NCBI RefSeq assembly: GCF_030272615.1
Contig: NC_081412.1
Span: 139,700,747-139,764,746 of the forward strand
Source of the DNA: Cryptomeria japonica
Taxonomy: Eukaryota; Streptophyta; Pinopsida; Cupressales; Cupressaceae
Direction of reading: 5' to 3'
Length of the DNA stretch: 64,000 bases
Made by a program: the position numbers and the translations under genes
Shown here: positions 22,546-33,298 of the stretch, piece by piece
How the letters are laid out: each line of letters starts with the position of its first letter
Numbering within the stretch: the first letter of the stretch is position 1
The notes under the pieces: generated by a model
The model's database searches: none
The model's input: the letters and a program-made list of their open reading frames with translations, nothing else
What the model was told of the DNA's origin: nothing

Positions 22546-24064
22546 TGTTAAGTTCTGATACTAAATGTAAAGAACTGATGCCAATAGCTAACAAGATGAG
22601 AGGGGGGGGTAAATCATACAAACTTAATCTTCCATAAAACCGACAGATTCAACCTCGGTAACTTATACTTCAGCAATATAACCAAAAACTGCTAAACATG
22701 CAAACTCATAAACACATAATCATCATAACACATATAACACCAAATTTAACGTGGAAACCCAAATAGGGAAAAACCACTATGGGATTTCGGACCCACTAAG
22801 AAATATACTCTTCTAGAGTATGCTCGGTTAAAAGCAAATCTTGTTAAAGATTACAAACACATTGCTAGATGTGACCCAGCTAAGGGATTTCCCTCAAATC
22901 TATTAGGATCTTCACTTTGTTAGAAGTGACCTTGTCAAAGGATTTCAAACACTCATTTAGAATGTCACCTTGCTAGAGGGTTTACAAATAAGACTGTTAA
23001 GTCCACTCGGTTAAGAAATTTTTTGTCACTTACAAAATAACAATAATAAAATATATCTGCAACTTCACATCTAAAATACTAAAGCAGATTCTTATTTGAT
23101 CTAAAAAATTTTGTCATAGGACTTATCTTGTCCCTCTGTTGGGCTCCCTACTCTGTTATTCAAATAGATCTTCAAGCTTCTGTGCTCGGTAATCACTATG
23201 TAGCATCTCTGTGCTTACACTTGCCCACATACATCGTTCATCAATAATTTCTTATTTATAAACAATTTGCTAACCGCTGAATCTCCTTGATCACATTTCC
23301 CATTATCAATCTTAGCCATCAGATCTTCAATCTTGACTAGGTTCAATGTATCCTTTGATCTAAAAATGTTTTACTTGCCTAGGGACTTGCATTCCTTTCT
23401 TGGAACTTGCACAAGGTTATTGCAGTTCAATCTGCGCTATAGATCTTCCTGCTGATCTTCCATTGCCATATATCCTTAACAAACTTCATGCACGACATAC
23501 CAATCATTTATATAACTCCAACTCATCATTGTCTTTCATTAAATAATGCTTTTATCCATCCAATGCGATCTATCATAACTCGGTTGCAACTTGGTAAATA
23601 CTAAACTTTACTCGGTAGACATTCCGCCTTCATTAACCGATATCGATAACCTTAGGGTTTACCGACTAGGTTCCTTAGGGTTTACCGACTAGGTTCTTTG
23701 CTCGGTGACATAGTATAGTATTAACCTTACAATCAACAACATATGTAGGATATCAAAACAATCTAATCATCATGATCTCATCATTATCTAACTCGTTAAT
23801 AGTTTCCCATTGAATAACTTATTTCTCCCCTTATTCATCACATTCTTTCCGTGTCTTTTACCGACATCTTAATTCTCATCAAATCAATCTTCTCAAGATA
23901 TGGCAACATCATACTGAATCAAAAAATCAATTTCTTGACATCAATGACAAAATAATGTTATAAAGATAGTTATCATCCCTTTTTCAGTTATATCAATAAT
24001 CTTCAACAACCTTCTCAATATCCTTAATGAATATCAACAATCTCCTTCTATTGAAATGCCAACA
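22546..24064 (-). repeat. 5' LTR of copia-A (1519 bp)
   Basis: Direct copy of 16317-17838, ending at the primer-binding site. It contains the same A-loop stem (22751-22777) and micro-hairpin array (22805-23017). Confidence 0.95.
22805..23017 (-). repeat. Micro-hairpin array, copia-A 5' LTR
   Basis: Same twelve units as at 16578-16790. Of the differences I saw, three are in loops (units 3, 5 and 6), one in a spacer, and one breaks a pair (unit 12, GAG to GAA). Confidence 0.8.
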
Positions 24065-25757
24065 ATACATGAAATGCATTATGCATCTTGGCAAGAGTTG
24101 GTGGCAATGTTATTCGGTAAGCAATAGGTTTGACTTCTTTGAGTACCTCAAAAGGACCTACGAAACATGGAGCTAGTTTGGATTACTTTCCAAACTTTAT
24201 GAAACTTTAATAAGGTTTAACCCTTACCAAAACTTTTTCTCCTACCAAGAAATGTCTAGGTACCCACTTGGAATCTGCATAACTCTTTTGTCTATCATTA
24301 GCTCCTGCTAGCCTTTGCTTAATTATACCAATTTAATCCTCCATTTCTGATAGCATATCAGGTCCTAGGCTTATCCCATCATCAAGCTTATCCGAATTTA
24401 TAGTAGTTCGACACTTCCTACCATATAATGCTTCAAACAAAGCCATCTTAATTGCAAAGTGATAAGAGTTGTTATATGCAAATTCTACCAAGGGTAAGCA
24501 ATCTTCCCACTTGTATTGTTGATCCATGCAATAAATTCTTAGTAAATCTTCCAATACTTGGTTCACCCTTTTATTCTTACCATCAGTTTCTAGATGGTAT
24601 GTTGAACTTATGTTGAACTGTCCCAAGCGAAGAAAATAATGTTTGCCAAAATCTAGATGTCACACGAGCATCCCTATTAGGAATAATCTTTTCAAGAATT
24701 CTATGTAACCTATATACCTCTTGAATAAACTTTCGCGCTATAACATGAGCTCCATCCATCAAATTCCTTGGAATAAAATGTGCTACCTTGGTAAGTTTGT
24801 CCATTACTACCATAATGAAATTATGCTTATTTTGCGACATAGGGGAACCTTGTACAAAATCCATACTAATGACTTGGCATTTCCTTTATGGAACTTCGTG
24901 AGGATACAACATTCCTACAGGATGGTGATGTTCTACTATTACCCTTTGACATTCCAAGAAAATTGCTACAGATCTTGTAGCATCTTGTTTCATCCCTTTC
25001 TAGAAATAAAATGCCTTAACATTAGCCAACAACTTTGTTACTCCGGGATGTCCAAAATATGGTGTTATATGAACTTCTTTCCATACCAAATTCCTCAGTT
25101 CCTCGGAGTTAGGTACATATATTCTTCCCTTAAACCTCAATAATCTATTAGGTTCAAAATGAAATCCTTCATACCTTGGGTCCTATGGATTATCTGAGAG
25201 TACTTTCCTGACTTTCTCATAATAATTATCACCCTTGGATTTCTGCAACATCTGCTTCTTGAAATCAGTTTGGATTGACATCATTGATCATATATGCCTC
25301 CATTGACTTAGGGCATCTACAACTCGATTTTAATTTCCCTTGATGTAATTGAATCTGATATCAATTCCAACCATCTTCTTTGTTGAGCATTCAAATTTGG
25401 TTGGGTAAACAAATACTTCAAACTGTGATGATTGGTTTTCAGTTGAAAGGGTTTTCCCAGAAGATAGTGTCTCCACATCTGTAATGCATGAACAATCGTA
25501 GCTCATTCCAAATCATATGAAGCATAATTTTTCTTGTATGACTTCAACTTCCTTGATTCATAGGCTATGACTCGCTCCTCTTGCATAAACATTCCACCCA
25601 AACCTTCTTCTGATGCATATATGATGACAACAAAATCAAAACCTAGATTATGTACTTTTAATATAGGAGTTGTAGTCAACTTCCCCTTAAGTTGGTCAAA
25701 TGATGCTTGACATTTTTCTGACCACTCAAACTTCTTCCCTTTTCTTTGTAATGAAGT
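24065..25757 (-). pseudogene. Chromovirus pol middle part: RNase H and integrase
   Basis: RNase H near 25784-25503: KFEWSEKCQASFDQLKG, FVVIIYASEEGLGG, VIAYESRKLKSYKKNY. A degenerate zinc-binding region (GHPGVTKLL near 25050) leads into the integrase core: MDFVQGSPMSQNKHNF, VVMDKLTKVAHFIP (24864 on), then NRDARVTSRFW and ETDGKNKRVNQVLEDLLR (about 24690-24540). Next come WEDCLPLVEFAYNNSYH and the post-core segment ending in PTLAKMHNAFHV at 24065, where copia-A begins. The first catalytic Asp is expected in the MDFV block and the glutamate may be the E of ETDG. Frame changes occur at least near 24600 and 25500. The upstream half lies beyond Tat-2 at 44522. Confidence 0.88.
25753..25757. repeat. 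Target site duplication of Tat-2, left copy
   Basis: GAAGT directly before the left LTR; the same five bases follow the right LTR at 44517-44521. Confidence 0.93.
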
Positions 25758-27278
25758 TGTGGCTAGGAAATTGAGGATCATCAAAGCAAATCAATATTAA
25801 TCTAGCTCAATCACGAAAGCTCAAATGCAATGATCAATCCTAAAAACACTCAATAAAGACATGAAAACAAGATATCAATTCAAGATTGAAAACTAAGCAA
25901 ACCAAATGCAGACTTGGATGTCTCCTTCATGTGGCTCCATTTTCCTTCTTTCTCCTTCAAATAGATTTGTTTGTGGCTCTCACCTACTAGTGCATAAGCA
26001 TGATGTGAAAGCAAGTAGACAAGATTGTAGCGCAAGAATACTCGAAGCGTGATTGATTCGACCAGGTAGTAGTCTTGATTGAAGAAATTCATCCAATTTA
26101 TAGACAAATTGGAGAAAAGATCAGATTAGCATGAAAGTGATTTGAATGGAAATTCAAATCAAGAATAGCAAAATTATGACATGTGTATGACAAATTGCTA
26201 TGCAAGGATTTATGACGATTTATGACAATTTATGACAAATTGCTATGCAAGGATTTATGACAAGATTTTGAAATAGAAATAGACATTTAGGAATTTAGGA
26301 GAAATTAGAAAATTAAGTTGGAAATAATGACTTGGAAATTAGGAAATTGATGAAAATTAGGTAAATTAATTAATAATTTCTCATTCATTAATTAATTTAC
26401 AAAAATAGGAGGAATTAATTAGCCAATTAAATAAATATTTAATTGTGACAAGAAGACATAGGATAGATAAATAAATCATTTATCCTAAAGAGAAAACGGA
26501 GAGAAAATGACAAACAAGGTTAAATGAATAAATCATAAAACCCTAGAAGATAAATTAGAAATGCAAGGACAACAATTAGGTCTTGATGTAAAATTGATTT
26601 GATGTCGATTCGATCATGATTTTGAATTGATAAATGATTTGATTGATAAATGCACCAATTGACGAGGAACAATGACTAATTGATCCAAATTGACATGATT
26701 AAGGACGACGATCGATGTCAAATCGATCGCAAAATGACAAAAACGACAAAGATCGATGACAAAATAGATTGCAAAATGACAAGATTGAAAATGACCACGA
26801 TCGATGACAAATCAATTGCAAAATGACGAGATTGAAAATGACAACGATCAATGACAAATCGATTGCAAGTCGACAAGATTGAAAATAACAATGATCGATG
26901 ACAAATCGATCGAAAGTCGACAAGATTGAAAAGAGGACAACAATTGATGACAAATCGATCGCAAAACGACAAGATTGATAAGAGGACAAAACTCTAATTA
27001 GGATTGACGATGTCCAAAATGATGACAAATGAGCACGCACATTGATGCGACAAGATAAGATTGACCAAAATCATGACTGAAGATTGTTATCGACAAGACC
27101 AAATTCGAAAGCGATAAAAATGAGGAATGCAGAAGAAGGACTCAATGCTTGCAAATGATAAAGACCAAGTGTGCGACATAGAAGAAATGTTAATGCGACG
27201 CAAAAATACCTAAAATAAGGCAATGCGCCAATGTTAAAGTATGACTCCGCAAGCGTTGACCATTTTTAGACGTCTACA
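25758..27278 (-). repeat. 3' LTR of Tat-2 (1521 bp)
   Basis: Matches 43010-44516 closely. The main difference seen is a duplicated ATGATTTGATTGATAA-like segment near 26630-26650 that is absent from the other copy. The minus-strand TATA box TATAAATT is at 26095-26102, so U3 is about 1.17 kb long. Confidence 0.95.
26710..26990 (-). repeat. 47-bp minisatellite in U3 of Tat-2 (left LTR)
   Basis: Six units start near 26710, 26751, 26799, 26846, 26893 and 26940. Each centres on GATCGATGACAAATCGATCG, an inverted repeat (CGATCGAT and ATCGATCG around GACAA), followed by CAAAATGACAAGATTG. The right LTR has the same array at 43948-44230. Confidence 0.9.
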
Positions 27279-27292
27279 TTTTGCCCCTCTTT
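27279..27292 (-). other. Polypurine tract, Tat-2
   Basis: AAAGAGGGGCAAAA on the minus strand, adjacent to the 3' LTR start TGTAGACGTC; identical to that of Tat-1. Confidence 0.9.
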
Positions 27293-27324
27293 GAGACAAT
27301 GCGAGTTTAAGCATTGTTTCAAAG
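27289..27324 (-). other. Hairpin abutting the polypurine tract, Tat-2
   Basis: On the minus strand CTTTGA pairs with TCAAAG and, after one mismatch, ACAATGC pairs with GCATTGT around an 8-nt loop. It has the same length and position as the Tat-1 hairpin, whose inner stem differs. Confidence 0.7.
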
Positions 27325-27562
27325 AACGATAATGAAAATGCCCCAGACACTGACAATGACATATGCATGCCTCCTTGAGGAATTGGCCGAAAACATCGAG
27401 GAAAGAGGTCAATTGATCGATAATAATGAGAGAAAATGATAGGATCGAACAGACTGACAATCGAAGACCGGATTCACGAAGGACAAGCAATTGATGGTGC
27501 AAAAGACCGCGACCAGCATAAGATGGAGAGAGTGCACGTCCATCTATGCACTGACAAAGATC

Positions 27563-27570
27563 TATAAATG
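27563..27570 (+). promoter_or_regulatory. TATA box of antisense PMD unit, Tat-2
   Basis: TATAAATG lies 285 bp inside the 3' LTR boundary, facing the PMD gene 513 bp downstream. Position and direction match the Tat-1 antisense TATA at 10984. Confidence 0.55.
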
Positions 27571-27817
27571 AGACAAGGAGAAGGAAAATTACTCATTTGC
27601 ACTAGCCAAAGAGGAGAATTTGTTGCTCTGAAAAATGACACTTGCAGAGAGATGGCAAACATTCCAATGACAGATCACCTCGGAGAACGTGTACGCACCT
27701 ACAGACGATCGAACGACGCAGGAGCAGTGGTATGTATCTCAAAAACCCATATTGTCAATTTTATGAATTTGACTTGCTTGCGGGACATTGCGGGGCCCAC
27801 AGGGAATGCAGACTGAC

Positions 27818-27893
27818 TTCTGCGCTTGTGTAGGGTCTTCTACGCTTGTGTAGGGTACACAGGCGCAAGTCTTAGCACACAGGCGCAGTTGTG
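27818..27893 (+). repeat. Array D: paired and inverted GCG(C/T)TTGTGT motifs, leader of Tat-2 PMD unit
   Basis: GCGCTTGTGT and ACGCTTGTGT lie 20 bp apart (27822, 27842), followed by two inverted copies ACACAGGCGC 20 bp apart (27857, 27877). This is the same motif class as arrays A-C and E but in a head-to-head layout. Confidence 0.75.
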
Positions 27894-28082
27894 CTCTAGC
27901 AACCCTAATTTGGTCAAAAATGGCATGCGAATGATCTCAAAAAGGGGGATAAGAATAGGATAGGTCAAAATAGATTAGAAACACCCTGATTTGGACATGA
28001 AACAAGGAAATGCAGCCCGTAGGAGCAAACCCTAAAACTGACAAAATGTGCCCCAATTGTGATGCAGAGTCGATAATATCCG

Positions 28083-29870
28083 TTGATCACGCGGGAGAAC
28101 CGACCTGACTGCTTCATGTTACGACATAGACTCAGGAGCACGGACAGAGATACATTAGCAGGACTTGGAATATACTATATCACATTCATGCCCAAGATTA
28201 GGGCAAACACAGGACTATTGACCGCATTGGCAGAGCGATGGCATTCAGAGACCTCCTCATTCCATCTGGCGACTGGAGAGGCGACTATGACACTAGAGGA
28301 CGTGTGGCGTATCCTTCGCATTCCGATTCATGGGGAGATGATAGAGTATGACCCAGTGATAGGGAGAGACGCGTTGTGGAGATTATTTGAGTGCGACGCA
28401 GATGATCTGGATATCGTAGAGAGGGAGATTGGCTGGGAGACCATGGCATTAGAGTATGATCGGCGATATGTGGTGATAGTTGTGGTGATACCATGCCTAT
28501 TAGCAAGAGATAGACGAGGACATGGATTCCCTATTGGATGGGGAAGAGTGCTAGAGTGGATGGCGATAGAGGGGACAGTGTATGCATGGGGAACATGTGT
28601 GCTGGCTATGCTATATTTTCAACTACATCAGATAGCATATCAGGGAGTTTAGACTTTGAGCTGTGGAGTCACACTGCTACAGGTATGGGCATTTGAGCAC
28701 ATAGCCATATGTCGACCGATTGCAAAGAGACAGGTATTACCCCACCGACCATATGTGTATTGCTATGGAGGAGCACTGAGACAGGGTCCTTTCAAATACA
28801 TATTGTATCGGCGACATGAGCTAGATAGATTGAGAGAGTTCACATGGAGGCCATATCTTGATTGCCCTGGATGGTTAGATGATAGTGATGAGCTATTGTA
28901 TTGTAGACATGAGAGGTACCTGATTGGGTGACCAGTGAATCGCCAGAGAGTGATTGAGATGTACCTGCCGGAGAGAGTCAGACGATAATTTGGAGAGAGG
29001 CAGGATGTACCTAGAGGGACTGCACACTTTGCCCGATCTCACTGAGAGATGAGTCAATGGGGGAGGATGATTCAGCCACACATAGCATATGCTAACTTCA
29101 CATAGCTACAACAGAGATAGTGGGATTGGAGATCAGATGTGGTGGATGTCGGGACGATAGAGGAGTATGAGCGATGGTTTGCATGACGACGGCCAGTGCC
29201 ATTGACAGATCCCGATATTTCGATATCGAGGAGACAGGAGGACTTCCCACTCGTAGGAGAGGAGGAGGGAGATGATGAGGATAGGGATGAGGACAAGGAC
29301 GTAGAGGATGAGGGGGATGACGATTATGAGCCAGACTCAGCCGATCAGAAGTCATTGCAGGATATACCCATAGAGCCGGAGACAGCTAGGATAGAGGAGA
29401 TGGAGATGTGCAGGACTACCATAGCGAGCCAGCATGATCATATTGCGACATTAGAGAGACAGAATGCCATCTTGAGGACAGAGCAGGATCAGTTCAGAGC
29501 AAAGATAGCCAGATTGACAGCGGCTCGAGATACCGTGAGAGCGCAGGCACATCAAGAAGGGCAAAGAGTCACTGAGTATATTGGGTCGATTAGGGATGCC
29601 AGTACACGGGAGATGGCACATATGTTGGTAGAGACTGGAGAGGAGATACACCATTGGAGGACACTATATGAGAGTGCAGTTCCACCATAGCAGAGAGTAG
29701 CTTCATATCGGGCACAATCGAGGACAAAGAGCAGACCACGCTTGCGGAGGTCAGTGAGCAGCATGGGGGTGAGTGGACCTATGAGACCACCACAACCAGG
29801 ACCTGGGATAGGAGGGACATCATCACTAAGACATGGCAGGGATGAGGAGGACAGAGGGAGCACCCAGTGA
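28083..29870 (+). pseudogene. Tat-2 antisense plant mobile domain (PMD) gene
   Basis: One frame from MITRENRPDC to the TGA at 29868-29870, with internal stops near 28650, 28929, 28986 and several more up to 29190. PMD blocks: LAERWHSETSSFHLATGE, MTLEDVWRILRIPIHGE, FPIGWGRVLEWMA, YAWGTCVLAMLYFQLHQIAY, CGVTLLQVWAFEHIAICRP and RPYLDCPGWLDDSDELLY. Then an acidic Asp/Glu run (about 29240-29340), a coiled-coil-like segment (HDHIATLERQNAILRTEQDQ, then KIARLTAARDTVR) and a basic tail. The tail aligns with the Tat-1 copy: GEEIHHWRTLYE here, GEEIAYWRDLYY there. The frame is retained except for stops, most of which look like one transition from Trp or Gln codons. It lies opposite to gag-pol, between integrase and 3' LTR. 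Confidence 0.88.
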
Positions 29871-31278
29871 TAAAGGCACGTGCTCCTTATGACAGACAGT
29901 TGACTTTATGTAGTGTGATATTTTGCGGGCCATACTTAGGAAAGATAGTCCAATTTTGTACTCCGATATTATTGTGACATATGATATGATATGCATCGAT
30001 ATGATGGGATGCAATGTGTTATGACTGATAGTTATTTTCCATGTATGGATGACTTGTGCACTGTTGATGTATTATTGTGGAACATGTATGGATATATTTT
30101 TTTTATGTGTTTTTGATGCATTTATAATATGAAATGGATAAAATGCTTGATGTGATGTTTGATATAATACAAATGTACTAACCGAATGGATGCAGGATGC
30201 AGCATATGTGTGTGGAGATCGGAGAACGAGATTGAACTGACTATCCGAACTTATGGAAGAAATGTTAGTAAGAAGAAATGAAACAGAGGACAGTTAGAGA
30301 CAAAGAAAAACTTGCTTTCAGTAATGCACTTTATAGGTGAGAACCTTTATTTTAATGTAGCAAAATGGATGTGTAGCATCATGGCATTGAAGGCTAGAGC
30401 TGAAATGCAACCCTTTTTGCAAAAGACAGACACATCACAGACAAACAACAATCACAACAAAAAAGAAAGGGACCATGAACCATCCCGGTCACTCTAAATC
30501 ACTCAGTGACATCATCGAGCAACATAGGAACATGATCGAAGATAAATCAATAAATGATAAGGCTCGCTAATTCTAACAAGTCAAACAAATATCTTGATCT
30601 TCATTGTCAAAAGTTGAAAGTGTTGATAGGATGATCATGTTGTCTGGTTTCAGGGAATGCGGTACCCCGTCTAAGACAAGACACAGTCTGGTTTCGAGTA
30701 TACCACACCCTGTATAAGACCCATGATAGTGTGCCAAGGACGAATGATATTGATGTTGATCGATTGATAGGACAATTGTGATCAGTTTGAATGTCTGGTT
30801 TGAGTGAAAAAGTTCATCTGTTAACGCATGATTGCATTAAAGCGCAACGTTGTGATTAATTATTGTTGGATGGATGCTCAGTGATATGTCTATGCACAGA
30901 GGGGTTATTTATTGCAAAATGCTTTACAAGTTTTTACAATTTTTTTGTGTTCATTTTTTTCAGGACATTATTTGACTTTTTAGGGATTTTTTCAGGACAT
31001 TATTTGATTTTTTTTTTTAAGATTATTTCAGGACATTTTTCAATTTTTTTGGATTATTTCAGTGATTGATCATGACAAGGGGAACGCACCTAATGCACAT
31101 CTGAAAGACATATATAGAGGCCATGACTGAACATATGCACAAGAAACAGAGTATGCAAGACAATGATGTTGACCAATTACAGGCCTGAAACAAAACATTG
31201 GGTCAGGACAAGGATGGACACGACAAAGCATAACTAGAAGGCATGATATATGACAGAGCAATGATCATTCTTACACAT
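29871..31278 (-). other. Tat-2 3' noncoding region, no gene seen
   Basis: Separates the tail of the PMD gene from the end of pol. Long T-runs occur at 30950-31050 on the plus strand and a short CAGGACATT phrase repeats there three or four times. No coding region is supported on either strand. Confidence 0.6.
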
Positions 31279-31343
31279 GGCGCCTGTTTGCCAGGTTTTC
31301 ACCAAGGTACTTGCCCAAAGTGCCTGTTTGCCAGGTTTTCACT
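31279..31343 (-). other. Two A4-bulge hairpin modules after the Tat-2 integrase stop
   Basis: On the minus strand, module a (31343-31319) is AGTG, AAAA, CCTG, loop GCAAA, CAGG, CACT, and module b (31303-31279) is GGTG, AAAA, CCTG, GCAAA, CAGG, CGCC. The outer stem changes from GGTG to AGTG with its partner changing too. GGGCAAGTACC lies before module b and also before module 3 of Tat-1. Confidence 0.75.
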
Positions 31344-32064
31344 AGAGGGCGAATCATTTTTCTTTACTATTTTTTGTTCTTTTTCTTTGTTTTTCACTGT
31401 TTTTGTATTTTTTTGCTTTTTGATTTTTTTGTATTTTTTCAAGATCATACTTGAAAAACTGGTGATAGAAAATTATGCCCAGTACTTGCGAAGGTGCATG
31501 CTATTTACAGGATCGGATAAAGGTTCACCTTCTAGAGTGGCAAGCTGATATGCCCCCGAGCCATAGGCTGCAGTCACTATAAAAGGCCCAACCCAATTAG
31601 GTTCAAACTCGCCTTTGATGATGTCAGTAGATTGTGCATTCTTGGGGTTCGCCTTTAAAACCAGATCTCCCACTTCGAAGTGTCGCCCTTTGACTTTCTT
31701 ATTATAAGAGCAACGGAGACGGTTTTGATATGCTTGCAAATGTGTCAGAGTTGTCTGACGTTTCTCATCTAACATCTCAAGCTGATGCAACCGAGAGACT
31801 CTGTGCATCTCATCATCAATCAGATGTTGCAAGGAAACACGCAAAGAAGGAATCTCCACTTCCAAGGGTAAAATGGCTTTCACACCATACACCAAGGAAT
31901 AAGGTGTTGCGCCAGTAGATGTGCGGATAGAAGTGCGATAAGCCCATATTGCTGGATTCAACTGTACATGCCAATCTCGACCAGCGTCATTGACGACCTT
32001 TTTCAGGATCTTGATAATGGTTTTATTTGATGCTTCGGCTTGACCATTACCCTGCGGATAGTAT

Positions 32065-32069
32065 GGACT
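32065..32069. repeat. Target site duplication of solo LTR, left copy
   Basis: GGACT immediately before the insert; repeated at 33299-33303. Both copies lie in the Tat-2 integrase coding sequence. Confidence 0.92.
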
Positions 32070-33298
32070 TGTAAAGCAGAAAATCGCGATCAAACCCTAG
32101 TTGCTCTCCCCTCTTCCAACTCCGAGGAGAGAGAAGGGAGATTCACTAGGGTTGATGGTTTTCACTTAGGGGAGAGACTTTACATTCAAAAGAGGGGTTG
32201 AAACCCACAAGATCCAATCCCATGCAATGCAAGATTGGATGCTAAATGAGTTTCAAGGGTTAAGAAAGCAAGGCTACCCTCTTTTGTAAAGAATGTTGAT
32301 AGAAGAATTAAGCTAGGAATGCATAGAAAGTGAGAAAGATTCACTTATAAACTGAGATAGGAATACAGTATGAAGCTGCGGACCTGGAATTAGCAGTAAA
32401 ATGTCGATACGGCGCTGTCCTGTAAATTTGAGCAAAAGTTGTCGGGACGATGGCGCCCGACGTCACGGTCCTCCGAAAAATCTGCGAAACGAAGGGGGAT
32501 CTGTTCGTCTCTGCACAAGGATTCCAGATCTTCAATTTCAGCGTCGTACCTGCAACCTACACACAGAAAAGCGAAGACGATTGGGGGGTTAGGGATTAGG
32601 GGTTTGCCTTTAGGTCAAACCCCGGTTTTGGAATTAACCAAGAAATGAGCAATGCTATAAATGTAAATGTCTGTAATGTAAAACAAGTACTAATACCTTG
32701 TTGTAAGGATGTTTGTATCCTTATATGCGAAGGTATAGATGTTGTATGTTGTATGTTGTAGTAGTATGTTGTAAGTGATCTCCTCTTCAATGGTTGAATC
32801 CTTGTCTTGAATGCAACACTTAGCCTTGAATGGAGACTTGAAATGATCAATTGCTTGAAGGAATGCTTGAATGCTTGAATGCTTGAGTATAGTTTCCACG
32901 CCTTTTCCATCATATCGAATGAAAGAGGAAAATGTAGTTTATATACTTGTCAATTAGGGCTGATAGACTGATTTTCCCGACCTTAGGCCGACCAAGAAAG
33001 ATAATTTTCCAATTTGCAAACATAAAGACCCGAAGTCCAAAAGAGACCGGGCCCAAAATAGGACCCAGGAACCAGGGCGCTGGGCGCCATGGTCCTGGGG
33101 GACCAGGGCGCTGGGCACTCTGGTCCCACCTCCCGGGACAGCAGGGTGCAAAGGAGGTTCAGGCCAGGGTGCAAGAAAATGCAGTTTTCAGTGTCATAAT
33201 CAGGTTTCGGGGTCTCCATTCAGGTTGCGTGTTGCGTCGCCATCGTGAAGACCCAAATGCGGTCGAAATTGCAAGTGTCGCAATTTTAGGACGCTACA
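32070..33298 (-). mobile_element. Solo LTR (1229 bp) inside the Tat-2 integrase
   Basis: It begins TGTAAAGC and ends GCTACA, is flanked by perfect GGACT repeats, and cleanly splits the integrase. There is no internal terminal repeat, primer site or coding region, so it is a solo LTR rather than a small complete element. Read on the minus strand it starts TGTAGCGTCCTAAAATTG, close to the Tat-1 LTR start, and has a TATA-like GTATATAAAC about 350 bp in. It probably belongs to a third Tat family and is the youngest event of this nest. Confidence 0.9.
33071..33116. repeat. GC-rich direct repeat in solo LTR
   Basis: ACCAGGGCGCTGGGC occurs at 33071 and 33102 (31-bp period). GGCGCTGGGCGCC, CCATGG and the flanking CTGG/CCAG make the segment strongly self-complementary and GC-rich in an AT-rich setting. 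Confidence 0.75.

Larger units (their letters stand above)
16317..24064 (-). mobile_element. Copia-A: Ty1/copia retrotransposon, complete structure, dead enzymes
   Basis: Two nearly identical LTRs of about 1.5 kb flank one gag-pol frame. On the minus strand the order is 5' LTR (24064-22546), iMet primer site, gag, protease, integrase, RT, RNase H, polypurine tract, 3' LTR (17838-16317). Integrase before RT defines Ty1/copia. It sits in the chromovirus integrase tail. Flanks are ATGAT on the left and ATACA on the right, so no clean 5-bp target duplication is visible; loss of about 3 bp at one junction would explain this. Confidence 0.95.

Noticed and set aside
26699-27040. Minus-strand open frames in the Tat-2 LTR (and 43934-44278)
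   Set aside because: Translation of the 47-bp minisatellite; present in both LTRs and not a known protein.
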